Shown here one piece after another: positions 50,461-60,822 of a stretch of 64,000 bases of DNA. Under the pieces are notes generated by a model. That model did no database searches. It saw only the letters and a list, made by a program, of their open reading frames with translations, and was not told the origin of the DNA. The stretch lies in assembly GCF_016860525.1 (NCBI RefSeq), contig NZ_BNEA01000001.1, forward strand, positions 1,505,501-1,569,500, read 5' to 3'. The DNA comes from Streptomyces rubradiris (GTDB lineage Bacteria; Actinomycetota; Actinomycetes; Streptomycetales; Streptomycetaceae). A program made the translations under genes and the position numbers. Position 1 is the stretch's first letter; each line of letters opens with the position of its first letter.

Positions 50461-51999
50461 TTGTCACCCGTTTCCGGTTCCGGAGCGAACCCGCTTCGTG
50501 ACCCGGCCGACCGACGGCTCCCGCGCATCGCGGGGCCGTCGGGCCTGGTCATCTTCGGCGTCACGGGCGACCTGTCCCGCAAGAAGCTGATGCCCGCGGT
50601 GTACGACCTCGCCAACCGGGGTCTGCTGCCGCCGGGGTTCTCCCTGGTGGGCTTCGCCCGCCGTGACTGGGAGCACGAGGACTTCGCCCAGGTCGTCCAC
50701 GACGCCGTCAAGGAGCACTCGCGCACCCCGTTCCGCGAGGAGGTCTGGCAGCAGCTCCTCCAGGGGATGCGCTTCGTCCAGGGCACCTTCGACGACGACG
50801 ATGCCTTCGAGCGGCTGCGCGCCACCATCGACGAGTTGGACAAGGCCCAGGGCACGGGCGGCAACTTCGCCTTCTACCTGTCGGTGCCCCCGCGCTCCTT
50901 CCCGGTGGTCATCCAGCAGCTGAAGAAGCACGGCCTGGCCGACCAGAGCGGCGGTTCCTGGCGGCGCGCGGTCATCGAGAAGCCGTTCGGCCACGACCTG
51001 GCGTCGGCCGAGGAGCTCAACAAGGTCGTGCACGAGGTGTTCGAGCCGGACCAGGTGTTCCGGATCGACCACTACCTCGGCAAGGAGACCGTCCAGAACA
51101 TCCTGGCGCTGCGCTTCGCCAACCAGATGTTCGAGCCGATCTGGAACCGGTCCTTCGTCGACCACGTGCAGATCACCATGGCCGAGGACATCGGCATCGG
51201 CGGCCGGGCCGGCTACTACGACGGCATCGGCGCCGCCCGCGACGTCATCCAGAACCACCTGCTCCAGCTGATGGCGCTCACCGCGATGGAGGAGCCCGCC
51301 TCCTTCGGCGCGGACGCGCTGGCCGCGGAGAAGGAGAAGGTGCTCGGCGCGGTGCGGCTGCCGAAGGACCTGGGCGCCGACACCGTACGCGGTCAGTACG
51401 CGGCCGGCTGGCAGGGCGGCGAGAAGGTCATCGGCTACCTCGAAGAGGAGGGCATCGACCCGAAGTCGAAGACCGACACCTACGCCGCGATCAAGCTGGA
51501 GATAGACAACCGCCGCTGGGCGGGCGTCCCCTTCTACCTGCGCACCGGCAAGCGGCTGGGCCGCCGGGTCACCGAGATCGCGGTGGTCTTCCAGCGGGCC
51601 CCGCACTCCCCGTTCGACACCACGGCGACGGAGGAGCTGGGCCAGAACGCGATCGTCATCCGCGTCCAGCCCGACGAGGGCGTCACGGTCCGCTTCGGCT
51701 CCAAGGTGCCGGGCACCTCGATGGAGATCCGGGACGTGTCCATGGACTTCGCCTACGGCGAGTCGTTCACGGAGTCCAGCCCGGAGGCGTACGAACGGCT
51801 GATCCTGGACGTGCTGCTCGGCGACGCCAACCTCTTCCCGCGCACGGAGGAGGTCGAACTGTCCTGGAAGATCCTCGACCCGATCGAGGAGTACTGGGAC
51901 ACGCACGGCAGGCCCGCGCAGTACAAGTCGGGCACCTGGGGTCCGGTGGAAGCGGACGAGATGCTCGCACGAGACGGACGGAGCTGGCGCCGGCCATGA
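50461..51999 (+). CDS. zwf: Glucose-6-phosphate 1-dehydrogenase
   Basis: A 512-aa enzyme. TTG 50461 is taken as the start because GGAGGG lies 6 bases upstream, inside the end of tal, and it comes one base after the tal stop; a TTG at 50431 has no such site. The NADP site is VIFGVTGDLSRKKLMPAVYDL and the active site RIDHYLGKETVQNILALRF, with VIEKPFGHDL before it. It feeds glucose-6-phosphate into the oxidative pentose phosphate pathway. Its stop overlaps opcA (ATGA). Confidence 0.96.
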   Translation: MSPVSGSGANPLRDPADRRLPRIAGPSGLVIFGVTGDLSRKKLMPAVYDLANRGLLPPGFSLVGFARRDWEHEDFAQVVHDAVKEHSRTPFREEVWQQLLQGMRFVQGTFDDDDAFERLRATIDELDKAQGTGGNFAFYLSVPPRSFPVVIQQLKKHGLADQSGGSWRRAVIEKPFGHDLASAEELNKVVHEVFEPDQVFRIDHYLGKETVQNILALRFANQMFEPIWNRSFVDHVQITMAEDIGIGGRAGYYDGIGAARDVIQNHLLQLMALTAMEEPASFGADALAAEKEKVLGAVRLPKDLGADTVRGQYAAGWQGGEKVIGYLEEEGIDPKSKTDTYAAIKLEIDNRRWAGVPFYLRTGKRLGRRVTEIAVVFQRAPHSPFDTTATEELGQNAIVIRVQPDEGVTVRFGSKVPGTSMEIRDVSMDFAYGESFTESSPEAYERLILDVLLGDANLFPRTEEVELSWKILDPIEEYWDTHGRPAQYKSGTWGPVEADEMLARDGRSWRRP

Positions 52000-53096
52000 A
52001 GATAGATCTGACCGACACCACCGCCGGAGAGATCAACAAGGCGCTCGTGCGGGGCCGCCGCGCCATCGGCACCCCCGCCGTCGGCATGGTCCTGACCCTC
52101 GTCATCGTCACCGACGAGGAGAACGCCTACGACGCCCTGAAGGCCGCCAACGACGCCTCCCGCGAGCACCCCTCGCGCACCCTGGTCGTCATCAAGCGGG
52201 TCTCCCGCGGCCCGCGCGACCGCACCTCCTCGCGGCTGGACGCCGAGGTGCGGGTGGGCGCGGACGCGGGCACCGGCGAGACGGTGGTTCTGCGGCTGTA
52301 CGGCGAGGTCGTCGAGCACGCGGACTCGGTGGTCCTGCCGCTGCTGCTGCCGGACGCCCCGGTCGTCGTGTGGTGGCCGGTGAACGCGCCGCTCGACCCG
52401 GCGAAGGACCCGCTGGGCGCGCTCGCCCAGCGCCGGGTCACCGACAGCTACACCGCCGAGCAGCCGGTGCGCGAGCTGACCGCCCGCGCCGCGGCCTACA
52501 CCCCCGGCGACACCGACCTGTCCTGGACCCGGATCACGCCGTGGCGTTCGATGCTGGCGGCGGCCCTGGACCAGGTCGCGTGCGAGGTGCGGGGCGTGGA
52601 GGTGGAGGGCGAGGAGTTCAACCCGAGCTGTGAGCTGCTGGCGATGTGGCTCGCGGACCGGCTGGACGTTCCCGTCCGGCGCTCCCCGTCCGCCGGCCCG
52701 GGGCTCACCGCCGTCCGGCTGGACACCAGCCGGGGGCCGATCACGCTGGACCGCGCGGACGGCTCGCTGGCCACGCTCGCCATCGAGGGCCAGCCGGCCC
52801 GCGCGGTGGCGCTGAAGCGGCGGGACACCGCCGAGCTGATCGCGGAGGAGCTGCGCCGGCTGGACCCGGACGACACCTACGCGTCGGCGCTGCGCTACGG
52901 CGTGGAGCGGCTGAACACGGTACCGAAGCAGTCCGCCGAGCCCCCGGCCGAACCGGTCACCGAACCGGCAGCCGCGGAGGGGGCCGAACCGGTCGCCGAG
53001 CCGGAGCCGGTTCAGGAGGCGGCCAAGGCCCCCGCGAAGAAGGCGGCGGCCAAGAGCGCCAAGAAGGCACCGGCGAGGAAGGCGGCAGCGAAGTGA
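51996..53096 (+). CDS. opcA: Glucose-6-phosphate dehydrogenase assembly protein OpcA
   Basis: A 366-aa protein from ATG 51996. The OpcA fold is recognised from VGMVLTLVIVTDEENAYDALKAANDASREHPSR, LPDAPVVVWWPVNAPLDPAKDPLG and RITPWRSMLAAALDQV. It is needed for assembly or activity of Zwf and for its redox control in actinobacteria. The last 50 residues are unusual: a Pro/Glu/Ala linker followed by a Lys/Ala tail (AKAPAKKAAAKSAKKAPARK) like histone H1 tails, suggesting binding to acidic polymers or flexible tethering. Confidence 0.95.
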   Translation: MKIDLTDTTAGEINKALVRGRRAIGTPAVGMVLTLVIVTDEENAYDALKAANDASREHPSRTLVVIKRVSRGPRDRTSSRLDAEVRVGADAGTGETVVLRLYGEVVEHADSVVLPLLLPDAPVVVWWPVNAPLDPAKDPLGALAQRRVTDSYTAEQPVRELTARAAAYTPGDTDLSWTRITPWRSMLAAALDQVACEVRGVEVEGEEFNPSCELLAMWLADRLDVPVRRSPSAGPGLTAVRLDTSRGPITLDRADGSLATLAIEGQPARAVALKRRDTAELIAEELRRLDPDDTYASALRYGVERLNTVPKQSAEPPAEPVTEPAAAEGAEPVAEPEPVQEAAKAPAKKAAAKSAKKAPARKAAAK

Positions 53097-53875
53097 GTGC
53101 ACCGCAACTGGTCGTCCACCACGACAAGGAACTGATGGCGCAGGCCGCCGCGGCCCGCCTGATCACGAAGATCGTGGACGCGCAGGCCTCCCGGGGCACC
53201 GCGTCCGTGGTCCTCACCGGCGGCCGCAACGGCAACGGGCTGCTCGCCGCGCTGGCGGCGGCGCCCGCCCGGGACGCCGTCGACTGGGGTCGGCTGGACC
53301 TGTGGTGGGGCGACGAGCGCTACCTCCCCGAGGGCGACCCCGAGCGCAATGTCACGCAGGCCCGCGCGGCACTGCTGGACTCCGTCCCGCTGGACCCGGA
53401 GCGCGTGCACGCCATGCCCGCCTCCGACGGCCCGTACGGCTCGGACGTCGAGGCGGCCGCCGAGGCGTACGCGGCGGAGCTGGCCAAGGCTGCCGGACCG
53501 GAGAACCACGGCCCGGTGCCCGCCTTCGACGTGCTCATGCTGGGCGTCGGCCCGGACACCCATGTGGCCTCGCTCTTCCCGGAGCTGCCGGCCGTACGGG
53601 AGACCGAGCGCACGGTGGTCGGCGTGCACGGCGCGCCCAAGCCCCCGCCCACCCGGATCACCCTCACGCTCCCGGCGATCCGCGCGGCCCGCGAGGTCTG
53701 GCTCCTCGCGGCCGGCGAGGACAAGGCGGAGGCCGCGGCCATCGCCCTGTCGGGCGCCGGTGAGATCCAGGCCCCGGCGGCGGGCGCGTACGGCACCCGG
53801 CGCACCCTGTGGCTGCTGGACTCCGCCGCGGCCTCGCAGCTGCCGCGGTCGCTGTATCCGCCGGCGTCGCCGTGA
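53093..53875 (+). CDS. pgl: 6-phosphogluconolactonase
   Basis: A 260-aa protein from GTG 53093, overlapping opcA as GTGA. The sugar-phosphate isomerase-like fold shows VVLTGGRNGNGLLAAL near 39, LDLWWGDERYLPEGDPERN near 65 and LMLGVGPDTHVASLFPE near 145 with the catalytic His. It hydrolyses the lactone made by Zwf, completing the oxidative steps in the same operon. Confidence 0.96.
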   Translation: MSAPQLVVHHDKELMAQAAAARLITKIVDAQASRGTASVVLTGGRNGNGLLAALAAAPARDAVDWGRLDLWWGDERYLPEGDPERNVTQARAALLDSVPLDPERVHAMPASDGPYGSDVEAAAEAYAAELAKAAGPENHGPVPAFDVLMLGVGPDTHVASLFPELPAVRETERTVVGVHGAPKPPPTRITLTLPAIRAAREVWLLAAGEDKAEAAAIALSGAGEIQAPAAGAYGTRRTLWLLDSAAASQLPRSLYPPASP

Positions 53876-53906
53876 GCCGCGGGCAGCGCCCTCGGGCACG
53901 GGTGTG

Positions 53907-53950
53907 AACGCCGGGACGGCGGGGGCCTCGGTCCCCGCCGTCCCGGCGTT
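53907..53950. terminator. Bidirectional terminator between pgl and pgi
   Basis: AACGCCGGGACGGCGGGG (53907-53924) pairs perfectly over 18 bp with 53933-53950; loop of 8 bases. The only element between the convergent pgl and pgi stops. Confidence 0.88.
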
Positions 53951-53958
53951 GCCCCGGT

Positions 53959-55611
53959 TCAGCTCCGGCCGCGCAGCTCCCGGTACTTGGCGACCAGCGC
54001 CTTCGTGGACGCGTCCAGACCGGGTACGTCGGCGCCCTCGGTGAGCGCGGGTTCGACCTTCTTGGCGAGGACCTTGCCGAGCTCCACGCCCCACTGGTCG
54101 AAGGAGTCGATGTTCCACACCGCGCCCTGGACGAACACCTTGTGCTCGTACAGCGCGATCAGCTGGCCCAGCACGGACGGGGTCAGCGCGCGGGCGAGGA
54201 TCGTCGTGGTGGGCCGGTCGCCCTGGAAGGTCTTGTGCGGGACCAGTTCCTCGGGCACGCCCTCCGCGCGGACCTCCTCGGCGGTCTTGCCGAACGCCAG
54301 CGCCTGGGTCTGGGCGAAGAAGTTGGCCATCAACAGGTCGTGCTGGGCCTTGAGTTCCTCGCTCAGCTCGGCGACCGGCTCGGCGAAGCCGATGAAGTCC
54401 GCCGGGATCAGCTTGGTGCCCTGGTGGATCAACTGGTAGTAGGCGTGCTGCCCGTTGGTGCCGGGCGTGCCCCACACCACCGGCCCGGTCTGCCAGTCGA
54501 CCCGCTTGCCGTCGCGGGCGACGTACTTGCCGTTGGACTCCATGTCCAGCTGCTGGAGGTAGGCGGTGAACTTCGACAGGTAGTGCGAGTACGGCAGCAC
54601 CGCGTGCGACTGGGCGTCGTGGAAGTTGCCGTACCAGATGCCCAGCAGGCCCAGCAGCAGCGGCGCGTTGGCCTCGGCGGGCGCGGTGCGGAAGTGCTCG
54701 TCCATCAGACGGAAGCCGTCGAGCATCTCCCGGAACCGGTCCGGGCCGATCGCGATCATCAGGGACAGGCCGATCGCGGAGTCGTAGGAGTACCGGCCGC
54801 CGACCCAGTCCCAGAACTCGAACATGTTGTCCGTGTCGATGCCGAACTCCGCGACCTTCCCGGCGTTCGTCGACAGCGCCACGAAGTGCTTCGCCACCGC
54901 GGCCTCGTCGCCCAGCGCGGCCAGCAGCCACTGGCGCGCGGAGGTGGCGTTGGTGATGGTCTCGATCGTGGTGAAGGTCTTGGAGGCGATGATGAACAGC
55001 GTCTCCGCCGGATCCAGGTCCCGGGTGGCCTCGTGCAGGTCGGCGCCGTCCACGTTGGAGACGAAGCGGACCGTGAGGTCGCGGTCGGTGAAGCTGCGCA
55101 GCACCTCGTAGGCCATCGCGGGGCCGAGGTCGGAACCGCCGATACCGACGTTGATCACATTGCGGATGCGCTTGCCGGTGTACCCGGTCCACGCGCCGGA
55201 GCGGACCCGGTCGGCGAAGCCGGCCATCTTGTCCAGCACCGCGTGCACCTTGGGCACGACGTTCTCGCCGTCGACCTCGATCACGGCGTCCCGCGGGGCG
55301 CGCAGCGCGGTGTGCAGCACCGCCCGGTCCTCCGTGACGTTGATCCGCTCGCCGCGGAACATGGCGTCCCGCAGTCCGAAGACGTCCGTCGCCGCGGCCA
55401 GCTCGCGCAGCAGCCGCAGGGTGTCGTCGGTGACCAGGTGCTTGGAGTAGTCGATGTACAGGTCGCCGACCTTGAGCGTGTACCCGGTGCCGCGCCCGGG
55501 GTCGGCGGCGAACAGTTCCCTCAGCCGGGTGTCCGCCAGCTCCTCCCGGTGCTTGGCGAGGGCGGTCCACTCGGGCGTCTGGTGGAGCCTGGTACGGCCG
55601 TCTGCGTTCAT
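53959..55611 (-). CDS. pgi: Glucose-6-phosphate isomerase
   Basis: A 550-aa enzyme from ATG 55611. Signature segments: [20 protein letters not shown] near 150, [20 protein letters not shown] near 272 and the C-terminal [26 protein letters not shown] near 500 carrying the catalytic Lys region. It interconverts glucose-6-P and fructose-6-P and faces the Zwf operon that uses its substrate. It is preceded upstream by a decayed MFS gene. Confidence 0.97.
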   Translation of the reverse strand: MNADGRTRLHQTPEWTALAKHREELADTRLRELFAADPGRGTGYTLKVGDLYIDYSKHLVTDDTLRLLRELAAATDVFGLRDAMFRGERINVTEDRAVLHTALRAPRDAVIEVDGENVVPKVHAVLDKMAGFADRVRSGAWTGYTGKRIRNVINVGIGGSDLGPAMAYEVLRSFTDRDLTVRFVSNVDGADLHEATRDLDPAETLFIIASKTFTTIETITNATSARQWLLAALGDEAAVAKHFVALSTNAGKVAEFGIDTDNMFEFWDWVGGRYSYDSAIGLSLMIAIGPDRFREMLDGFRLMDEHFRTAPAEANAPLLLGLLGIWYGNFHDAQSHAVLPYSHYLSKFTAYLQQLDMESNGKYVARDGKRVDWQTGPVVWGTPGTNGQHAYYQLIHQGTKLIPADFIGFAEPVAELSEELKAQHDLLMANFFAQTQALAFGKTAEEVRAEGVPEELVPHKTFQGDRPTTTILARALTPSVLGQLIALYEHKVFVQGAVWNIDSFDQWGVELGKVLAKKVEPALTEGADVPGLDASTKALVAKYRELRGRS

Positions 55612-55669
55612 GTCCGTCTTCAGCCTTCTTTCCTGCTGCCTGTCCCGCTGCCGGCTCCAACCTAATTGA

Positions 55670-56424
55670 TCAGCGTTCCTGGTGAGCGGTCGCGCCGCCG
55701 TTCGCCGGCGCGACGACGGATACGTCCGGTCGGCGTGCCGGTATCAGCGCGGTGGCGGCCGACGCGAACAGGACGGCCGCGAGCAGGGCGGGTCCGTTGA
55801 GTCCCCAGAGGAGCCGATGAGGAGCAGCGAGCCCGTCTGGATCGCGCAGCCGGACAGCAGGGCCCGCACCCGCCCCGTACGGCGGGCGATCCGCTGGGCG
55901 ACGAAACCGCCGGCCAGGCTGCCGGCCGAGTACGCCGTCATGGCGGCGACATACCCGGTGTCGCCCGCCTCCAGCCAGCGGGTGACGTGGAGTGCCGGCG
56001 TGGCGATCAGGGCACCCATGCCGATGTCGCACAGCAAGGTCGCCAGACACACCGCGCGCAGCACCCGGTCTTGGCCCAGGGCGCGCAGGCCCGCGCCGAC
56101 CTCCGAGCGCATGGGTGCTGCCGGCCGCGCGCGGCTCCCGCTCCGGCGGGCGTATCCGCAGGGACGCCACGAGCGCGGCGGCCACCAGACAGGTGCCGGC
56201 GTCCGTCGCGAACGGCGTGAAGGCGCCGGCCGACAGCAGCAGGGGCACGAACGGGGCCCGCCGGCAGCCCGCCCGCGAGCTGCTGACCGGTCATCAGCCG
56301 GGCGTTGGCGCCGCCCAGTGCCCCGCGCTCGACCAAGGAGGGCAGCAGGGCCGTGGCGGCGTTGCCGAAGAGCGTCTGCAGGGCGGTGAGCGAGAAGGCG
56401 AGGGGCGGTCGGCCGAGTGGGCGT
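55670..56424 (-). pseudogene. Decayed MFS transporter
   Basis: MFS-like sequence is spread over three frames on the minus strand. It starts mid-protein with LAFSLTALQTLFGNAATALLPS and LVERGALGGANARLMTGQQLAGG (frame ending near 56240), shifts to PLLLSAGAFTPFATDAGTCL, shifts again to SEVGAGLRALGQDRVLRAVCLATLLCDIG and AAMTAYSAGSLAGGFVAQRIARR, then ends [25 protein letters not shown] in another frame. The N-terminal part is missing and at least three frameshifts occur. It appears to be a remnant inserted between pgi and the rbpA paralogue. Confidence 0.85.
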
Positions 56425-56433
56425 CAGACGGCT

Positions 56434-56463
56434 CCGGCCGGGTGCCCTTGGGCACCCGGCCGG
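56434..56463 (-). terminator. Terminator after the rbpA paralogue
   Basis: CCGGCCGGGTGCCC and GGGCACCCGGCCGG form a perfect 14-bp stem with a 2-base loop, ending 9 bases beyond the stop of the minus-strand gene at 56473. Confidence 0.85.
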
Positions 56464-56472
56464 TGTGAAGTG

Positions 56473-56808
56473 CTAGATCTCGCCCCGCAGTTTGGCGAGC
56501 GCCTCGGCGAGGATCGCCTCGCCGTCCGCGTCGCTGCGCCGCTCGCGCACGTACGCGAGGTGCGTCTTGTAGGGCTCGGTGCGCGGCGGTGCCGGCGGGT
56601 TGTCCCGGTCCTGGCCGGCCGGGAAGCCGCAGCGGGGGCAGTCCCAGGTCTCGGGAACCTGCGCGTCGCTGGCGAAGCTGGGCTGCGTCTCGTGCCCGTT
56701 GGAGCACCAGAAGGAGATGCGCAGACGCGGCGCGGACTCGCCGCGCTCGGCCTCGCCCATCGGCCCCGCCCCGACCCGGCTTCCTCGGATCGCGTTGCCA
56801 CTTGCCAC
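56473..56808 (-). CDS. RbpA-family RNA polymerase-binding protein (paralogue)
   Basis: A 111-aa protein from GTG 56808. It has the RbpA layout: an N-terminal tail ASGNAIRGSRVGAGP, a small core with zinc-type cysteines (SFWCSNGHETQPSF and WDCPRCGFPAG), a basic linker and a C-terminal helix pair PYKTHLAYVRERRSDADGEAILAEALAKL that contacts the sigma factor in RbpA proteins. RbpA supports transcription by the principal sigma factors. From memory the principal Streptomyces RbpA has a different N-terminus, so this looks like the second paralogue (RbpB-like). Confidence 0.85.
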   Translation of the reverse strand: MASGNAIRGSRVGAGPMGEAERGESAPRLRISFWCSNGHETQPSFASDAQVPETWDCPRCGFPAGQDRDNPPAPPRTEPYKTHLAYVRERRSDADGEAILAEALAKLRGEI

Positions 56809-57042
56809 GGTCGTAACTCCCTGCGTGATGGTGCCGCGAAGCGAGTCGGCGTTTCGCTTCGCCGCGAGCGCCTCAGTCTACGTAAGGCCCAACGCGCGTC
56901 CAGTGATTGGAGTTACCGGCCCCCACACCAAGACGCAAGCCCCATGATAGGCCGCGCTCTCAGGCGCGTACCCAACATGGGGCTTCGCGTGGGAAATCGG
57001 CGGCGCGGTCCGGAAGTACGGCCGGTTCACGCCGGTCGCGCG

Positions 57043-57279
57043 TCAGCTGTTCGACTTCATCACGAGGCCGAGGACGATGATGCACGCGAACCACAGCAGG
57101 CCGATCACGATGGTGATCCGGTCGAGGTTGCGCTCGGCGACCGAGGAACCGCCGACGGAGGACTGCATGCCGCCGCCGAACATGTCGGACAGGCCGCCGC
57201 CCTTCCCCTTGTGCATCAGCACCAGCAGCATCAGCAGCAGGCTGAAGACGATCAGGGCGATCGAGAACCCCAAAACCAC
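57043..57279 (-). CDS. secG: SecG, preprotein translocase subunit
   Basis: A 78-aa membrane protein from GTG 57279, chosen because GAGGAAG lies upstream and the first helix VVLGFSIALIVFSLLLMLLV begins at once. The cytoplasmic loop HKGKGGGLSDMFGGG is the SecG signature, and a second helix ITIVIGLLWFACIIVLGLV follows. It assists SecYE in export. It ends the gap-pgk-tpiA-secG group, a common actinobacterial arrangement. Confidence 0.93.
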   Translation of the reverse strand: MVLGFSIALIVFSLLLMLLVLMHKGKGGGLSDMFGGGMQSSVGGSSVAERNLDRITIVIGLLWFACIIVLGLVMKSNS

Positions 57280-57388
57280 GGCTGGACCAACTTCCTCGGA
57301 TTCGGATGGACGACGGGGGCACAGCGCTCGGCTGTGCCCCCGCAAGAGTACGACGTATCGCCGCTACCGCCTACTCACGGCGGGGGCG

Positions 57389-58165
<777 letters not shown>

Positions 58166-58170
58166 CGAGG

Positions 58171-59382
58171 TCAGTCCTCCAGTGCGGCGAGGCCGGGGAG
58201 CGTCTTGCCCTCGAGGTATTCGAGGGAGGCGCCGCCACCGGTCGAGATGTGGCCGAATGCCTTCTCGTCGAAGCCGAGCGTGCGCACGGCCGCGGCGGAG
58301 TCACCGCCGCCGACGACGGTGAAGCCGTCGGAGTCGACGAGGGCCTGGGCGACCGCCTTGGTGCCCTCGGCGTAGTCGGGGTGTTCGAAGACGCCCATGG
58401 GACCGTTCCAGAACACGGTCGCGGCGTCGGCGAGCTTCGAAGCGTACAGCGTACGGGTCTGCGGGCCGATGTCCAGGCCCTCCTGGTTGGCCGGGATGGC
58501 GGTCGCGGCGACCGTGGTCGGGTTGGCCGGGGCCTTGGTCTTCAGGTCCGGGAAGTCGGGCGATACGAGGACGTCGACGGGGAGGACGAACTCCACCCCG
58601 CGCTCCTCGGCGCGCTTCATGTACTCCTTGACCGCCGGGATCTGGTCCTCCTGGAGCAGGGAGATGCCGACCTCGTGGCCCTGGGCCTTGAGGAAGGTGT
58701 AGGCCATGCCGCCGCCGATGAGGATGCGGTCGGCCTTCTCCAGCAGGTGGTCGATGACGCCCAGCTTGTCGGACACCTTGGCGCCGCCGAGCACCACCGC
58801 GTAGGGCCGCTTGACGTCGTCGGTGAGCTGCTTCAGCACGCCGACCTCGGTGGCGATCAGGTAGCCGGCGTAGTGCGGCAGCCGGGCCGGGAGGTCGAAG
58901 ACGGAGGCGTGCTTGCGGTGGACGGCGCCGAAGCCGTCGCCCACGTAGACGTCCGCGAGGGCGGCGAGCCGGTCGGCGAACTCCCCTCGCTCGGTGTCGT
59001 CCTTGGAGGTCTCGCCGGGGTTGAAGCGCAGGTTCTCGATGACCGCGACCTGGCCCGGCTGGAGGCCGTCGACGGCGCCGTGGGCGGCGGGGCCGACGGT
59101 GTCCTCGGCGAAGGCGACGGGGGCGCCGAGCAGTTCACCGAGGCGCTCGGCCGCGGGCAGCAGCGAGAAGGCGGGGTCCGGGGCACCCTTGGGGCGGCCC
59201 AGGTGCGAGGCGACGACCACCTTGGCGCCCGCGTCCGCGAGGGCCTTGACGGTGGGCAGGACGGCGCGGATGCGGCCGTCGTCGGTGATCGTGCCGTCGG
59301 CGAGCGGCACGTTGAGGTCGGCGCGGACGAAGACCCGCTTGCCGCTCACGCCGTCGGCGAGAAGTTCGTCGATCGTCTTCAT
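58171..59382 (-). CDS. pgk: Phosphoglycerate kinase
   Basis: A 403-aa protein from ATG 59382. Typical parts are [74 protein letters not shown] and [17 protein letters not shown] followed by [16 protein letters not shown]. It makes ATP from 1,3-bisphosphoglycerate. It is the second gene of the glycolytic operon after gap; the 134-bp gap before it may carry its own signals. Confidence 0.97.
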   Translation of the reverse strand: MKTIDELLADGVSGKRVFVRADLNVPLADGTITDDGRIRAVLPTVKALADAGAKVVVASHLGRPKGAPDPAFSLLPAAERLGELLGAPVAFAEDTVGPAAHGAVDGLQPGQVAVIENLRFNPGETSKDDTERGEFADRLAALADVYVGDGFGAVHRKHASVFDLPARLPHYAGYLIATEVGVLKQLTDDVKRPYAVVLGGAKVSDKLGVIDHLLEKADRILIGGGMAYTFLKAQGHEVGISLLQEDQIPAVKEYMKRAEERGVEFVLPVDVLVSPDFPDLKTKAPANPTTVAATAIPANQEGLDIGPQTRTLYASKLADAATVFWNGPMGVFEHPDYAEGTKAVAQALVDSDGFTVVGGGDSAAAVRTLGFDEKAFGHISTGGGASLEYLEGKTLPGLAALED

Positions 59383-59516
59383 GGGGTGGACTCCTGAGGA
59401 GGGCTCGTGTGCACCTGATCGTAAAAGGGCGTGGTCGCTACGTGGGACAGGGCCCGGTCAGCGCGACGGTGCGCTGCCCGAGCCCTGCTCTCACTTCGTG
59501 GTCCTGCTGTTTACGA

Positions 59517-60551
<1,035 letters not shown>

Positions 60552-60599
60552 CTATGCGGTGCCGGCGAGCTCTGTTTGGGATGTCCCCGACCACCCCCG

Positions 60600-60629
60600 A
60601 CCCTACCTCTCTGAGGCCCCCTGGGTGAC
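60600..60629 (-). promoter_or_regulatory. Probable gap promoter
   Basis: On the minus strand GTCACC (60629-60624) and TAGGGT (60605-60600) are 18 bp apart; the -10 matches the Streptomyces TAGRRT form. It gives a leader of about 70 bases before the GTG with a good GAGGAG site. Confidence 0.5.
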
Positions 60630-60653
60630 ATCGAGATGACCCATACACGGGCA

Positions 60654-60689
60654 GGCGGTCCGTACCCGCCAGTAGAGGTACGGACCGCC
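60654..60689 (-). terminator. Terminator of the M14 peptidase gene
   Basis: GGCGGTCCGTACC and GGTACGGACCGCC are a perfect 13-bp inverted repeat with a 10-base loop, downstream of the peptidase on the minus strand and upstream of the gap promoter. Confidence 0.75.
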
Positions 60690-60822
60690 CCGGATCGACA
60701 GTGGATTCACCCGTATTTGTTACGGAATGCCGGGCACCTCCGGCCCCATTTTCACTCGTTCGTGAGCGGGTCGGCTCACTTGATGAACCGGCCGTCCGCG
60801 CACCGTTGAGAGGGGTCCGCGC

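Noticed and set aside
47001..50864. Very long open frame (over 1280 codons) on the minus strand opposite tkt and tal
   Set aside because: It is antisense to two unmistakable enzymes, has low-complexity Arg/Gly/Val/Leu composition and no domain; it is the usual GC-rich mirror frame.
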